This document shows, one piece after another, positions 27,751 to 37,813 of a stretch of DNA of 64,000 nt (its first letter is position 1; the number at the start of each line of letters is the position of its first letter). Below the pieces are notes generated by a model. That model was not told where the DNA came from and did not search any database. It saw only the letters and a program-made list of their open reading frames with translations. Made by a program: the position numbers and the translations under genes. The DNA is from Alcanivorax quisquiliarum (GTDB lineage: Bacteria > Pseudomonadota > Gammaproteobacteria > Pseudomonadales > Alcanivoracaceae), in assembly GCF_023051175.1 (NCBI RefSeq), contig NZ_JALKII010000005.1, positions 1 through 64,000 of the forward strand, given 5' to 3'.

Positions 27751-28557
27751 ATGTTTTATCAGCGCCCCGATCCACGCCTCCAGCCCTGGGTAAGCCATTA
27801 CTGGCTCAGCTCTGGCGGCGCGCCGCAGCATGTGCTGCTGCCGGATGGTTGCGTTGACGTGGTCGTGGCAACGACGGCCTGCGAGGCAACCGTGTGGCTT
27901 TATGGTACAGCGACACAGCGCACCGTGCTGGATGTTGAGCCTACCGTGCGTTACCTGGGTGTGCGTTTTCTGCCGGGCCAGGCGCGTCACTTCCTGCGCA
28001 TGAGTGCCGCCGAGCTGACCGATCGTGCCGAAGCGGTAAAGGGCGACGATGCGCTGGGGTTGGCCGAGGCGCATTGGCTGGCGGATGGCGCCGGCGGTGT
28101 GTTTGCCGAGCTGGACAGGCTGCTGCTGAGGCTGCTGGCTCGCCATCCTCCCCGGCGCTTGGCGCTGGATAACCTGCTGCTTCACTTGCATCGGCCACAA
28201 CATCCTTCGCTTGCCACCCTCGCAGCGTCCTGCGGCTTGAGCCGGCGTCAGCTGGAGCGGCTGTGCCGCACCCATGTAGGCGTTTCGCCTGCCTGTTTTG
28301 CGATGATTCGCCGTTGCCACCGAGCGCTGGCGCTGCTGGCTCGGCCGGCCACACCGCAGGCACTGATGAGCCTGTCATTGGCGTCGATTGCTGCCGAAGC
28401 CGGTTACGCCGATCAAAGCCACATGACACGGGAGCTGCGCCGCTTTACCGGGCAAACGCCCGGGGGGCTGCGGCGCAACGGGCCGGGCGCAGATGTCGCA
28501 TTTGTTCTATCCGGCGCAGGCCTCTCTCATCACACTGCCTGCCTCAGTGACTTGTAA
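27751..28557 (+). CDS. AraC-family transcriptional regulator
   Basis: 268 residues from ATG 27751 (MFYQRPDPRLQPWVSHYWLS), with GAAGG at 27741-27745. The N-terminal half resembles the ligand/sensor domain seen in many AraC proteins of the DUF6597 type (VLLPDGCVDVVV, YLGVRFLPGQARHFL). The C-terminal half has two helix-turn-helices: LATLAASCGLSRRQLERLC (about 155-173) and IAAEAGYADQSHMTRELRRF (about 214-233). The VOC gene lies 19 bases downstream and is its likely operon partner. Confidence 0.88.
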   Translation: MFYQRPDPRLQPWVSHYWLSSGGAPQHVLLPDGCVDVVVATTACEATVWLYGTATQRTVLDVEPTVRYLGVRFLPGQARHFLRMSAAELTDRAEAVKGDDALGLAEAHWLADGAGGVFAELDRLLLRLLARHPPRRLALDNLLLHLHRPQHPSLATLAASCGLSRRQLERLCRTHVGVSPACFAMIRRCHRALALLARPATPQALMSLSLASIAAEAGYADQSHMTRELRRFTGQTPGGLRRNGPGADVAFVLSGAGLSHHTACLSDL

Positions 28558-28576
28558 AAAGACAGGGGAGACGCCC

Positions 28577-28942
28577 ATGAAACTCTGGACCGGCATCGTG
28601 ACACCGCACCTGCAAGCCTGCCGCGATTTCTACGTGCGGGCCTTTGGCTGCAATGTCCTGTTTGAGGAAGACTGGTTCGTGTTGCTGGAGCTGGGCGGTG
28701 GCGAGCTGGGGTTGCTGGCGCCGCAACAAGCCGCGCAGCATCCGCGTTTTCGCACAGCCACCAACGGACAAGGTGCCTGGGTGACCATCGACGTGGAAGA
28801 TGTGCACGCCATCCGGCAACGGCTGATCGACCAGGGCATCACCCCCGATAGCGAGATTCGTGAAGAAAGCTGGGGCGACCGCCATTTCATCGTCACCGAC
28901 CCGGCCGGGATTACCGTGGATATCGTGCAACGGCTCGCCTGA
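28577..28942 (+). CDS. VOC (glyoxalase/bleomycin-resistance) family protein
   Basis: 121 residues from ATG 28577, after AGGGGAGA. One VOC fold of two beta-alpha-beta-beta-beta units: LQACRDFYVRAFGCNVLFE in the first, DVHAIRQRLIDQGI and FIVTDPAGITVDIVQRLA in the second. This superfamily covers metal-dependent lyases, dioxygenases and drug-binding proteins; the substrate cannot be read here. Probably co-transcribed with the AraC gene before it. Confidence 0.85.
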   Translation: MKLWTGIVTPHLQACRDFYVRAFGCNVLFEEDWFVLLELGGGELGLLAPQQAAQHPRFRTATNGQGAWVTIDVEDVHAIRQRLIDQGITPDSEIREESWGDRHFIVTDPAGITVDIVQRLA

Positions 28943-29268
28943 ACAGGGCCACCAAGACGACCCACGTCATGTGCCCCCTGGTGCTGTGTTCGTGCGGCGC
29001 TGCTTGCTTGATACTTTGGCGGCTGCGCTTTGCGCGGCGTTATTGCGGCCAGGTACGGGCCCGGGCCATGCATGATCGGCTGTGTTCGCTGCGGTGATTT
29101 GAAACTGGTGCCGTGGTTTATCACAGCTTTACAGTTTGAAGGCTGGCACCCCACAGACGTTACCGGCGCTTTTCGTTAGGCTGCGCGCAAGGCTGTCGAG
29201 TATGTGCGCGGCAATAGCTGCGCACGCTTTTACCTCCCCGTGATCTGCCTTGAGAAACTGGAGCCGGG
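28943..29268. other. Intergenic gap, nothing identified
   Basis: 326 bases between the VOC gene and dacB. There is no terminator with a U-tract and no credible open frame. The dacB promoter probably lies in the AT-richer part near 29115-29140, but I cannot assign boxes. Confidence 0.4.
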
Positions 29269-30744
29269 ATGTTGCGTCCATGGAGGAGCTTGGTTCGGTG
29301 GAGCTGTGCCCTGCTGCTGGCAATAGTGTCCGTTGTGTCGCACGGCGAGCCGGCGGTGAGCCAGTGGCGCGCAGAGGTGCTGAAAGCGGCGGCCCGTGCT
29401 GGTGTGCCGGAATCTGCTCTGGCAGTGGCTGCGATACCACTGGACGGGCCGGGGCGGGCACAGTATTTCAATGCCGATATCCCGTTTTCACCGGCTTCGA
29501 CCATGAAGCTGGTCACTACCTATGCGGCGCTGGAAATTCTCGGGCCGACCTTTCGTTGGCACACCCGCCTCTACACTGATGGCGAGCGACGGGGGAACAC
29601 CCTGCGCGGTAATCTTTATCTGGTTTCAGGCGGCGACCCCAAACTGACAGAAGAGCGCCTGTGGTTGCTGCTGCGTGATCTGCGTGCGCAAGGCATCGAG
29701 CGTATCAACGGGGATCTGATTCTCGACGACAGTTACTTTTATCTGCCGGCCACCTGGCCGCTGTTTGATGACGACGGCGGTAATCCTTATGCGCCGTATC
29801 TGGTCGAGCCGGATGCGATGATCACCAACTTCAATTTGCACCACCTTCGTGCTCGGGCGGAAAACGATCAAGTGCAGCTGTGGGCGACGCCTGCCATCGC
29901 CAGCCTGCGCCTTGAAAACCAATTGCGTGTGGCGGAGCCGGGTATGTGCCCCGGCGCCCGGAGCCTGAGCTGGGTGCCCGTGGCAGATGAAGACGGCAGC
30001 GTGACATTGACGGTGAGCGGTGCACTGCCGTCAGGCTGCGAAGTGAGCCACTATATGTCACTGCTGCCGCCGGATGAATACACCGGCGCGCTGTTGCGTG
30101 CGTTATGGGAGAACCTGGGAGGGCGCTGGACGGGCGATCATTACCGGGGTGTGTTGGTGGCAGGCACGCAGTTGCTGGCTACCACCAGCTCGCCGGATCT
30201 TGTCTCGGTGGTGCGCGATATCAACAAGTACAGCAATAACCCGATGGCGCGGCAGCTTTATCTCACCATCGGTGCGCAAAACCGCATCGCAGGCGATCCC
30301 AATGATTTCGCCGCCACGGAACGCGTGCTACGCGAATGGCTGGCCCTGAAAGGCGTGCCGGTGAAAGGGCTGGTGCTGGATAACGGCTCGGGGCTCTCGC
30401 GCATCGAGCGCCTGACGGCGCGGCAGCTGGCGCTGATGCTGCAACAGGCCTGGCGCAGCCCGTTTGCCGCCGAGATGATCGCCTCGATGCCGCTGGTGGC
30501 AATGGATGGCACCATGCGCAGCCGGCTGCGCGATACCGACATGGCAGGCGAGGGCCATATCAAGACAGGCAGCTTGCGTGGCGTGCGCGCGATTGCCGGT
30601 TTCGCTCGTGACAAACGGCAAACCACCTGGGCCGTGGTGCTGCTGGTCAATCACAGCGGTGGTCCGGTTTCCAGCGCGCTGCTGGATCGAATGCTGGCGG
30701 CGTTACGGGTATCGGGCGCGGCAATTACCATATCGGAGCGTTAG
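29269..30744 (+). CDS. dacB: D-alanyl-D-alanine carboxypeptidase/endopeptidase (PBP4 type)
   Basis: 491 residues with a signal peptide (cleavage near SHGEP, about residue 25). It is a periplasmic class C low-molecular-weight penicillin-binding protein that trims and cuts peptidoglycan cross-links. The three active-site motifs are present: STMK (Ser77, Lys80), SNN (in KYSNNPMARQL) and KTG (in GHIKTGSLRGV). A large insertion between the first two motifs is normal for PBP4. It is convergent with sufE, 8 bases apart, with no terminator seen. Confidence 0.95.
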   Translation: MLRPWRSLVRWSCALLLAIVSVVSHGEPAVSQWRAEVLKAAARAGVPESALAVAAIPLDGPGRAQYFNADIPFSPASTMKLVTTYAALEILGPTFRWHTRLYTDGERRGNTLRGNLYLVSGGDPKLTEERLWLLLRDLRAQGIERINGDLILDDSYFYLPATWPLFDDDGGNPYAPYLVEPDAMITNFNLHHLRARAENDQVQLWATPAIASLRLENQLRVAEPGMCPGARSLSWVPVADEDGSVTLTVSGALPSGCEVSHYMSLLPPDEYTGALLRALWENLGGRWTGDHYRGVLVAGTQLLATTSSPDLVSVVRDINKYSNNPMARQLYLTIGAQNRIAGDPNDFAATERVLREWLALKGVPVKGLVLDNGSGLSRIERLTARQLALMLQQAWRSPFAAEMIASMPLVAMDGTMRSRLRDTDMAGEGHIKTGSLRGVRAIAGFARDKRQTTWAVVLLVNHSGGPVSSALLDRMLAALRVSGAAITISER

Positions 30745-30752
30745 GCGGAGCG

Positions 30753-31211
30753 CTAGGCGGCGCTGGCTCTGCGACGTGCCTCGTCCTGAATGCGTTTGAC
30801 CATGGCGCGCACGCCGTTGCCGCGTGTCGGGCTCAGATGCTTGAGCAGATCAATGCTGTCGAAATAGCCTTCCATGTCGTATGCCACCACCGCCTGCGGG
30901 GGCTTGCGATTCAGCGCGGCGAGCACAATGGCAGCCAGCCCGCGCACGATCAGCGCGTCGCTGTCCACCGCCAGACGCAGCTCGCCGCTGGCGTCGTCAA
31001 AGCCGGTTTCGAGCCACACCTGGCTTTGGCAGCCGCGCACGATGCGGGCGTCATCTTTCATCTCTTCCGGGAAAGCGGGCAGTTGCCGTCCCAGGTCGAT
31101 GATGTATTCGTAGCGCTGCTCCCAATCGTCGAAGAACGACAGAGCATCCACAACGTCATCGGCGGTAATGGTGCGGCCAAGTTCTATGTTGTCGAGATCC
31201 AGTGTGGTCAT
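30753..31211 (-). CDS. sufE: Sulfur acceptor protein SufE
   Basis: 152 residues. It receives persulfide sulfur from SufS and hands it to SufB. The acceptor cysteine is Cys61 in RIVRGCQSQVWL. Other family marks are DDWEQRYEYIIDLGRQLP and the final LSPTRGNGVRAMVKRIQDEA. Last gene of the minus-strand suf operon, 87 bases after sufT. Confidence 0.94.
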   Translation of the reverse strand: MTTLDLDNIELGRTITADDVVDALSFFDDWEQRYEYIIDLGRQLPAFPEEMKDDARIVRGCQSQVWLETGFDDASGELRLAVDSDALIVRGLAAIVLAALNRKPPQAVVAYDMEGYFDSIDLLKHLSPTRGNGVRAMVKRIQDEARRRASAA

Positions 31212-31298
31212 GAAAAGAAACCGGCGTGATTGAAACCTGATTGAAGAAGGCGCGCCGCACAGGGTGCGCGGCGCATGATCAAGCGGCAGGGCTGCGGC

Positions 31299-31868
31299 TC
31301 AGAACAGCCCCAGCTCCAGCTGCGCGACTTCGCTGATCATGTCGCGGCTCCACGGCGGGTCGAATACCAGTGCCACTTCCACGGCGTCCACATTGGGTAC
31401 CCGGCGCAGGCGATACTCAACCTCGCCGACCAGCACCGGCCCCATGCCGCAGGTGGGCGCCGTGAGAGTCATGCGCACCTGCACGATATTCTTGCCGTCG
31501 CGCCGGATGACATCGCAGCCGTATACCAGGCCCAGCTCCAGAATCGACACCGGAATCTCCGGGTCGAAGATGGTGCCCAGCACCCTGTCAAGATCCGCCT
31601 GCCGCACTTGCCCATCGGCTTCGGGCGGCTCGAAATCAAGCTCTAACGGCTGCTGCGCAATGGCGTCGGCATCGGTGCCGTCGATCCGTACCATGTTGCC
31701 CTGGTAGGTGACGGTGAAAGTGCCGCCCAATGCCTGGCGCAGGTTGACGAAACTGCCTTCGGGGATGGTGATCTGTTCGCCGGTTGGCACGCGCAGCGCC
31801 ACCACATCCCGCGAGGTCACTACAGTATGTTGTTCGCGGTCACCCGGTGTCTGGATCGGTGCGCTCAT
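31299..31868 (-). CDS. sufT: Fe-S assembly factor SufT (MIP18/DUF59 family)
   Basis: 189 residues from ATG 31868. The N-terminal 80 residues are the SufT-specific part (ALRVPTGEQITIPEGSFVNL). The C-terminal DUF59 domain has FDPEIPVSILELGLVYGC and TLTAPTCGMGPVL with the conserved cysteine. SufT proteins help mature Fe-S proteins, especially under high demand. The start overlaps the last base of the sufA stop (TGATG). Confidence 0.92.
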   Translation of the reverse strand: MSAPIQTPGDREQHTVVTSRDVVALRVPTGEQITIPEGSFVNLRQALGGTFTVTYQGNMVRIDGTDADAIAQQPLELDFEPPEADGQVRQADLDRVLGTIFDPEIPVSILELGLVYGCDVIRRDGKNIVQVRMTLTAPTCGMGPVLVGEVEYRLRRVPNVDAVEVALVFDPPWSRDMISEVAQLELGLF

Positions 31869-32230
31869 CAGGCATTCACCGAAAAGCTTTCGCCGCAGCC
31901 GCATTCACCTTCCGAATTGGGATTGCGGAAGCGGAAAAAGCGGTTGACGCCTTCCGTGACGTAATCAATCTCCGTGCCCTTTACCAGTGGCAGGCTGGTG
32001 GCATCGATGAACAGCCGCACGTCGTCGGTGATTTCCACCTGATGATCGTTCTGCTCGGGCTGTTTCACATACTCCAGAACATATTTGTAGCCGGAGCAGC
32101 CGGAAGGCTTTACCGCCAGGCGCAAGCCAAGCGCCTGCTCGCGCAGGATTTCCTGGCGCGCCTGTTGTTGGGCCGCCGCCGTCATGATGACCTGTTGGGC
32201 GGTGCCGGGCACGAAAGTCTGAACCGTCAT
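31868..32230 (-). CDS. sufA: A-type Fe-S carrier protein (SufA/IscA family)
   Basis: 120 residues from ATG 32230; the frame extends to 32353 without support. The three ligand cysteines of A-type carriers are present, one in KPSGCSGYKY and two in ECGCGESF near the C-terminus. The protein takes newly built clusters from SufBCD and passes them to targets. It sits between sufS and sufT in the operon. Confidence 0.92.
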   Translation of the reverse strand: MTVQTFVPGTAQQVIMTAAAQQQARQEILREQALGLRLAVKPSGCSGYKYVLEYVKQPEQNDHQVEITDDVRLFIDATSLPLVKGTEIDYVTEGVNRFFRFRNPNSEGECGCGESFSVNA

Positions 32231-32279
32231 GGCATCACTCCTGTTGTCTGAAACGGATGCATTCGTCTGAAGCGACGCA

Positions 32280-33509
32280 TCACAAGAATCGGGCCGCTTT
32301 TTCCAGCGCGGCAAACAGCCGGTCGATATCGTCACGGCTATTATAAGGTGCAAACGACGCCCGTATCGTGCCGGGAACGCCGAGCAGATTCATCAATGGC
32401 ATCGTGCAATGATGCCCGGTGCGCACAGCCACACCCTGCTGATCCAGCAAGGTGCCAACATCGTTGGGGTGAGTGCCATCCAGCAAAAACGACAGGGTCG
32501 CTACTTTACTGGGGGTGTCGCCGATAATTCTCAAGCCCGGAAACGCCCGCGCCCGCTCCGTCACATAGTCGCGCAGGTCGTTCTCGTGCGCCAGTAGCGC
32601 GTTTCGATCCTGCGTGGTGAGCCAGTCCAGAGCAGCACCCAGCCCGACGGCGCCGGCAATATGAGGCGTGCCGGCTTCGAATTTGTACGGCAGCTGATTC
32701 CAGGTGCTGGTTTCAAAGCTGACCGTCTCGATCATTTCACCGCCGGTCTGGTAGGGCGGCATGGCATCCAGCAGCGTCTGGCGGCCATAAAGCACGCCGA
32801 TGCCGGTGGGGCCAAACAGCTTATGGCCCGAGAACACCAGGAAATCACAATCCAGTTGCTGCACATCGACTGGAAAATGCGCCACCGACTGCGCCGCATC
32901 GATCAGCACGGCAGCGCCGACGGCGCGAGCCCGGCGGATGATCTCGTCGATCGGGTTGATGACCCCCAGCGCGTTGGACACATGCACCACAGCAACGATG
33001 CGCGTGCGCTCGGTGATGAATTCATCCAGCCGCGAGGTATCCAGCGAGGCATCATCCGCCAGCGGCAGCACGCGTAACGTGGCGCCAGCGCGGCGGCATA
33101 CCTGTTGCCAGGGCACGATATTGGCGTGGTGCTCCAGGCTGCTGATCAGCACTTCATCGCCGGCCTTGAGATAGCTGCCGCCGAAACTGTGTGCCACCAG
33201 ATTGATGCCTTCGGTGGTGCCCCGCGTCCAGATGATTTCCTCGCGGCTCGCATTCAGAAATGCAGCCACTTTTTCGCGCGCGCCTTCCAGCGCGGCGGTG
33301 GCAAGATCTCCCAGATAATGCGCGCCACGATGCACATTGCTGTTGGTGTGCAGATAGTAATGCTCGATTGCCTGGATCACCGAATGCGGCTTCTGCGTCG
33401 TCGCTGCGTTATCCAGATAGACGAGTGGCTTGCCATAGGCGCTGCTGCCCAGAATCGGGAACTGCGCACGCAGCGCTTCCAGATGTGTCACGGGCAGGGC
33501 GGCGTTCAT
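32280..33509 (-). CDS. sufS: Cysteine desulfurase SufS
   Basis: 409 residues, a group II desulfurase. The PLP lysine is Lys230 in FSGHKLFGPTG and the catalytic cysteine Cys368 in the short-loop motif RTGHHCTMPLM. YLDNAATTQKP near the N-terminus and the substrate loop NVHRGAHYLG also fit. It works with SufE. It overlaps sufD by 4 bases. With iscS at 26418 the window holds two desulfurases of different groups. Confidence 0.96.
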   Translation of the reverse strand: MNAALPVTHLEALRAQFPILGSSAYGKPLVYLDNAATTQKPHSVIQAIEHYYLHTNSNVHRGAHYLGDLATAALEGAREKVAAFLNASREEIIWTRGTTEGINLVAHSFGGSYLKAGDEVLISSLEHHANIVPWQQVCRRAGATLRVLPLADDASLDTSRLDEFITERTRIVAVVHVSNALGVINPIDEIIRRARAVGAAVLIDAAQSVAHFPVDVQQLDCDFLVFSGHKLFGPTGIGVLYGRQTLLDAMPPYQTGGEMIETVSFETSTWNQLPYKFEAGTPHIAGAVGLGAALDWLTTQDRNALLAHENDLRDYVTERARAFPGLRIIGDTPSKVATLSFLLDGTHPNDVGTLLDQQGVAVRTGHHCTMPLMNLLGVPGTIRASFAPYNSRDDIDRLFAALEKAARFL

Positions 33510-34770
33510 GCGACAGGCTCCGCGTCGGTCAGCGCTTGCTCAAGCCAGGGGCGGGCCCACTCGACCACCGCCTCATCCGGCAGTGCTGCCAAAAGCTCAT
33601 TGACGAAACCGAAGCCCAGCATGCGTTTGGCTTCGGCCGCTTCCACACCACGAGAGCGCAAGTAGAACAACGCTCCGGCATCAAGCTGGCCACATGTAGT
33701 CCCGTGGCTGCACTTGACGTCGTCGTTGTAAATCTCCAGCTCCGGCTTGGTGTTGATCTCGGCGCCGGGGGTGAGCAGCAGGTTGTTGTTGCTCAGATCG
33801 GCGTTGGTGCCTTTGGCACCGGCAAAAATATGAATGCGGCCGTTGAAAACCAGCTTCGCACTATCGCCGCCCATGCCCTTGTACAGCTGCTCGGAGTGGC
33901 TATGCGGTGCGCGATGCTCCACTGTAATCTGGTTGTCGATATGGGTGGTGCCACGGCCGACAAAAATGCCATTCAGCGCCAGCTGGGCACCGCTTTCGGC
34001 CAGAATGGCGCGCACATCATTGCGGCGTAGCGCATTGCCCTGCATCAGCTGGAAGCTTTGTACCTGGCTGTCCCGCTGCGGTGCGATGACCAGTGTGCCG
34101 ATGTGCAGGCTTTCCGCATTTTCCGCTTGCAGGCGGTAGTGAGTCAGGCTGCTGCCCGGCGCAGCCACCAGCTCGGTGACGGCATTGGTCAGCACCGGCC
34201 CGCTGGCGGCGTAGCGTTCGATCACTGTCAGCTTGCTGTGGCGCCCCAGGCTCACCCGCAGCCGTGTGTGGCAGTGGGCGGCCTCGGTGTCCGACGCCAG
34301 CAGCAGCACTTCGATCGGCGCGGCGACAACGGTATCGTCGGCCACGGTGAGTTGCAGGCCATCGTGCAGCGTGGCGTTGTTCAGCCAGGCGAACGGTGTG
34401 CGCAGTGTGTCATCCGTGGTTTCGGCGGCCAGCGCCTCGCCACCGTCAAAGCGCGTCAGGCTGACATTTTCAGGAAGCTGTGACAGCTCGGGTTGATAGC
34501 GCCCGTTGACGAGCACCAGGCGGTGTGCCGCCAGTGCTGCCGGCAGCGGCGCGCTGCCCGTGGCTTCGCGTTGCAAATGGCCGGCGCTCAACGGTTGTAG
34601 CGAGGTGTATTTCCATTGCTCACTGCGGCGATCCGGGAACTCGGTATGTTCCAGCAGCTTCAGCGCGTCGCGGCGCACCGGCGTCAGCGCATCATCACGC
34701 AGGCGTGCCTGAGCGAGTGCCAGGGCCTGTCGCTTGAGCTGCACGTTCAGCGGTTCGTTGGCGGTCACGC

Positions 34771-34774
<4 letters not shown>
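33506..34774 (-). CDS. sufD: Fe-S scaffold subunit SufD
   Basis: 422 residues. It pairs with SufB in the SufBC2D scaffold. The right-handed beta-helix core is visible from about 150 to 370, followed by the conserved block DVKCSHGTTCGQLD (about 355) and FYLRSRGVEAAEAKRMLGF. The N-terminal helical part includes DRRSEQWKYTSLQPL. It overlaps both neighbours by 4 bases, so sufC-D-S are translationally coupled. Confidence 0.95.
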
Positions 34775-35529
<755 letters not shown>

Positions 35530-35576
35530 CGTTGTGTAATCCTGTTGCGATCTTTGGCAGAGACGGCGGGGCGGGA

Positions 35577-37019
35577 TCAGCCCACCGCGCCTTCGAGACT
35601 CACTTCAAGCAGCTTGCCGGCTTCCACGGCGAATTCCATCGGCAGCTCCTTGAACACTTCCTTGCAGAAGCCGTTGACGATGATCGACACCGCTTTCTCC
35701 GGGTCGATGCCACGGCTGCGGCACAGGAACATCTGATCGTCGGACACCTTCGAGGTCGTCGCTTCGTGCTCGATCATGGCCGAAGGGTTGCGGCTTTCTA
35801 TATAGGGGAACGTGTGCGCGGCGCACTGATCGCCCAGCAGTAGCGAATCGCACTGGGTGAAGTTGCGCGCATTTTCCGCCCGTGGGCTCATGCGCACCAG
35901 GCCGCGATAGACGTTGCTGCTGCGGCCGGCAGAAATCCCTTTGGAGATGATCGTGCTCTTGGTGTTCTTGCCGAGGTGGATCATCTTGGTGCCGGTATCG
36001 GCCTGTTGCAGATTGCGCGTCAAGGCCACGGAATAGAACTCGCCGATGGCGTTGTCCCCACGCAGGATCACGCTGGGGTATTTCCAGGTGATCGCGGAGC
36101 CGGTTTCCACTTGAGTCCAGGAAATCTTGGCGTCGTCGTGGCACACGCCACGCTTGGTGACAAAGTTGTAGATGCCGCCCTTGCCCTCGGCGTCGCCGGG
36201 ATACCAGTTCTGTACGGTGGAATACTTGATCTCTGCGCCCGGCAGGGCGACCAGCTCCACCACGGCCGCATGCATCTGGTTCTCGTCCCGCATCGGCGCG
36301 GTGCAGCCTTCCAGGTAGCTGACATAGCTGCCTTCGTCGGCCACGATCAGGGTGCGTTCGAACTGGCCGGTCTTGGCTTCGTTGATACGGAAGTAGGTGG
36401 AAAGCTCCATCGGGCAGCGCACACCCTTGGGGATATAGACGAATGAACCATCCGAAAACACCGCCGAGTTCAGCGCCGCATAGTAGTTGTCGCCCTGCGG
36501 CACCACGGTGCCCAGATACTTCTTGATCAACTCCGGATAGGTGTGCACGGCTTCGGAGATCGGGCAGAAGATCACCCCTGCTTCGAGCAGTTTGGCCTTG
36601 AAGGTGGTGCCGACAGAGACAGAGTCGAACACGGCATCCACCGCGACACCCGCGAGCATTTCCTGTTCATGCAGCGGGATGCCCAGCTTTTCGTAGATGC
36701 GCAGCAGCTCCGGGTCGACCTCATCGAGGCTTTTCGGGCCGTCGCTCATGCTCTTCGGTGCCGAGTAATAGGATATCTCGTTGAAATCCACCGGCGGGTG
36801 CTCAAGGTGCGCCCATTGCGGCACCGGCATGGATAGCCAGCGGCGATAGGCTGCCAGACGCCATTCGAGCAGCCACTCGGGCTCGCCCTTTTTCTCGGAG
36901 ATGAAGCGCACCACGTCCTCATTGAGGCCGGGCGGCAGGGTGTCGGACTCGATGGCGGAGATGAAGCCGGCTTCGTAGTCGCCGTGAATCAGCTTGTCCA
37001 GTTCCGCTTGGCTGCTCAT
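35577..37019 (-). CDS. sufB: Fe-S scaffold subunit SufB
   Basis: 480 residues, first gene of the operon. SufB receives sulfur from SufE and builds the cluster with SufC and SufD. Conserved blocks include YYSAPKSM, the [18 protein letters not shown] and [20 protein letters not shown] segments, [19 protein letters not shown] (with the sulfur-accepting cysteine) and [20 protein letters not shown]. The upstream region carries a -10 box and an IscR-type site. Confidence 0.97.
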   Translation of the reverse strand: MSSQAELDKLIHGDYEAGFISAIESDTLPPGLNEDVVRFISEKKGEPEWLLEWRLAAYRRWLSMPVPQWAHLEHPPVDFNEISYYSAPKSMSDGPKSLDEVDPELLRIYEKLGIPLHEQEMLAGVAVDAVFDSVSVGTTFKAKLLEAGVIFCPISEAVHTYPELIKKYLGTVVPQGDNYYAALNSAVFSDGSFVYIPKGVRCPMELSTYFRINEAKTGQFERTLIVADEGSYVSYLEGCTAPMRDENQMHAAVVELVALPGAEIKYSTVQNWYPGDAEGKGGIYNFVTKRGVCHDDAKISWTQVETGSAITWKYPSVILRGDNAIGEFYSVALTRNLQQADTGTKMIHLGKNTKSTIISKGISAGRSSNVYRGLVRMSPRAENARNFTQCDSLLLGDQCAAHTFPYIESRNPSAMIEHEATTSKVSDDQMFLCRSRGIDPEKAVSIIVNGFCKEVFKELPMEFAVEAGKLLEVSLEGAVG

Positions 37020-37069
37020 AGCAATGACCTGTGTCGTCGTGTCGGGGCGCCTTTTGGGTGCCCTCGGGA

Positions 37070-37097
37070 ATACCAGAGTAAAACAGTCAGGTATTAT
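37070..37097 (-). promoter_or_regulatory. suf operon promoter with IscR type-1 site
   Basis: On the minus strand a perfect TATAAT (plus 37092-37097) lies about 72 bases before sufB. Overlapping its end, 37070-37094 matches the type-1 IscR consensus at 23 of 25 positions by eye, with ATACCTGACT and CTCTGGTAT half-sites. The -35 (TTCTTT at 17 bases) is weak. Placement over -10 and start point fits repression by cluster-loaded IscR. Confidence 0.75.
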
Positions 37098-37359
37098 ACG
37101 ATACCTGGCGCGTGAAAGAAAACCGCTGTCCAGGTGGGGTGGGCGCGGTGGGTGGATGTTTGCGGGTGCTCACCAGCTTCGTGTCGTGCGATGCCTGCTG
37201 CTCCCCTGGTTGCGGGGGCGCTTCAGCTGCGGCGGCAACGGTATCATATCTGGCCCCGGATGCGTATAATCCGCCGGTTCCGGGGGGCTGATCCCAGTGG
37301 CCCCGCTGAGGAGCATATTCACCCCTGTTCACAATGTTACTGACGGAGTTAAGTGACTG
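37098..37359. promoter_or_regulatory. Divergent sufB/ndk intergenic region with an ndk -10 box
   Basis: Between the suf promoter and ndk lies about 260 bases with no gene. A TATAAT on the plus strand at 37265-37270 is the best candidate for the ndk -10; no convincing -35 stands before it. GGAG (37345-37348) is the ndk ribosome site, giving a leader of roughly 85 bases. Confidence 0.5.
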
Positions 37360-37791
37360 ATGGCTGTAGAGCGTACCCTTTCCATCATCAAGCCCGATGC
37401 TGTGGCCAAGAATGTGATTGGCCAGATCGAATCCCGCTTTGAAAATGCCGGCCTGCGTCTGGTTGCCATGAAGATGGTGCAGCTCAGTCGCGAGCAGGCA
37501 GAGGGCTTCTACGCCGAGCACAAGGAGCGCCCGTTCTTTGCCGATCTGGTGGCTTTCATGACCAGTGGCCCGGTTGTTGTACAGGTGCTGGAGGGTGAAG
37601 GTGCAGTGCTGAAAAATCGTGAGCTGATGGGCGCCACCAACCCGAAGGAAGCTGCTGCGGGCACTATCCGTGCCGACTTCGCTCAAAGCATCGATGAAAA
37701 CGCGGTGCACGGGTCTGATTCCGCCGAGTCTGCGGCGCGTGAAATCAACTATTTCTTCAAAGACGAAGAGCTTTGCGAACGCATTCGCTGA
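37360..37791 (+). CDS. ndk: Nucleoside diphosphate kinase
   Basis: 143 residues, the standard length. It balances nucleoside triphosphates by phosphate transfer through a histidine. The active-site block [20 protein letters not shown] contains the catalytic histidine (about residue 117). The [18 protein letters not shown] opening and [17 protein letters not shown] are typical. It heads the conserved ndk-rlmN-pilF-rodZ-ispG-hisS run. Confidence 0.98.
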   Translation: MAVERTLSIIKPDAVAKNVIGQIESRFENAGLRLVAMKMVQLSREQAEGFYAEHKERPFFADLVAFMTSGPVVVQVLEGEGAVLKNRELMGATNPKEAAAGTIRADFAQSIDENAVHGSDSAESAAREINYFFKDEELCERIR

Positions 37792-37813
37792 GCTCGTTGT
37801 TCAGGAGCCGGTG

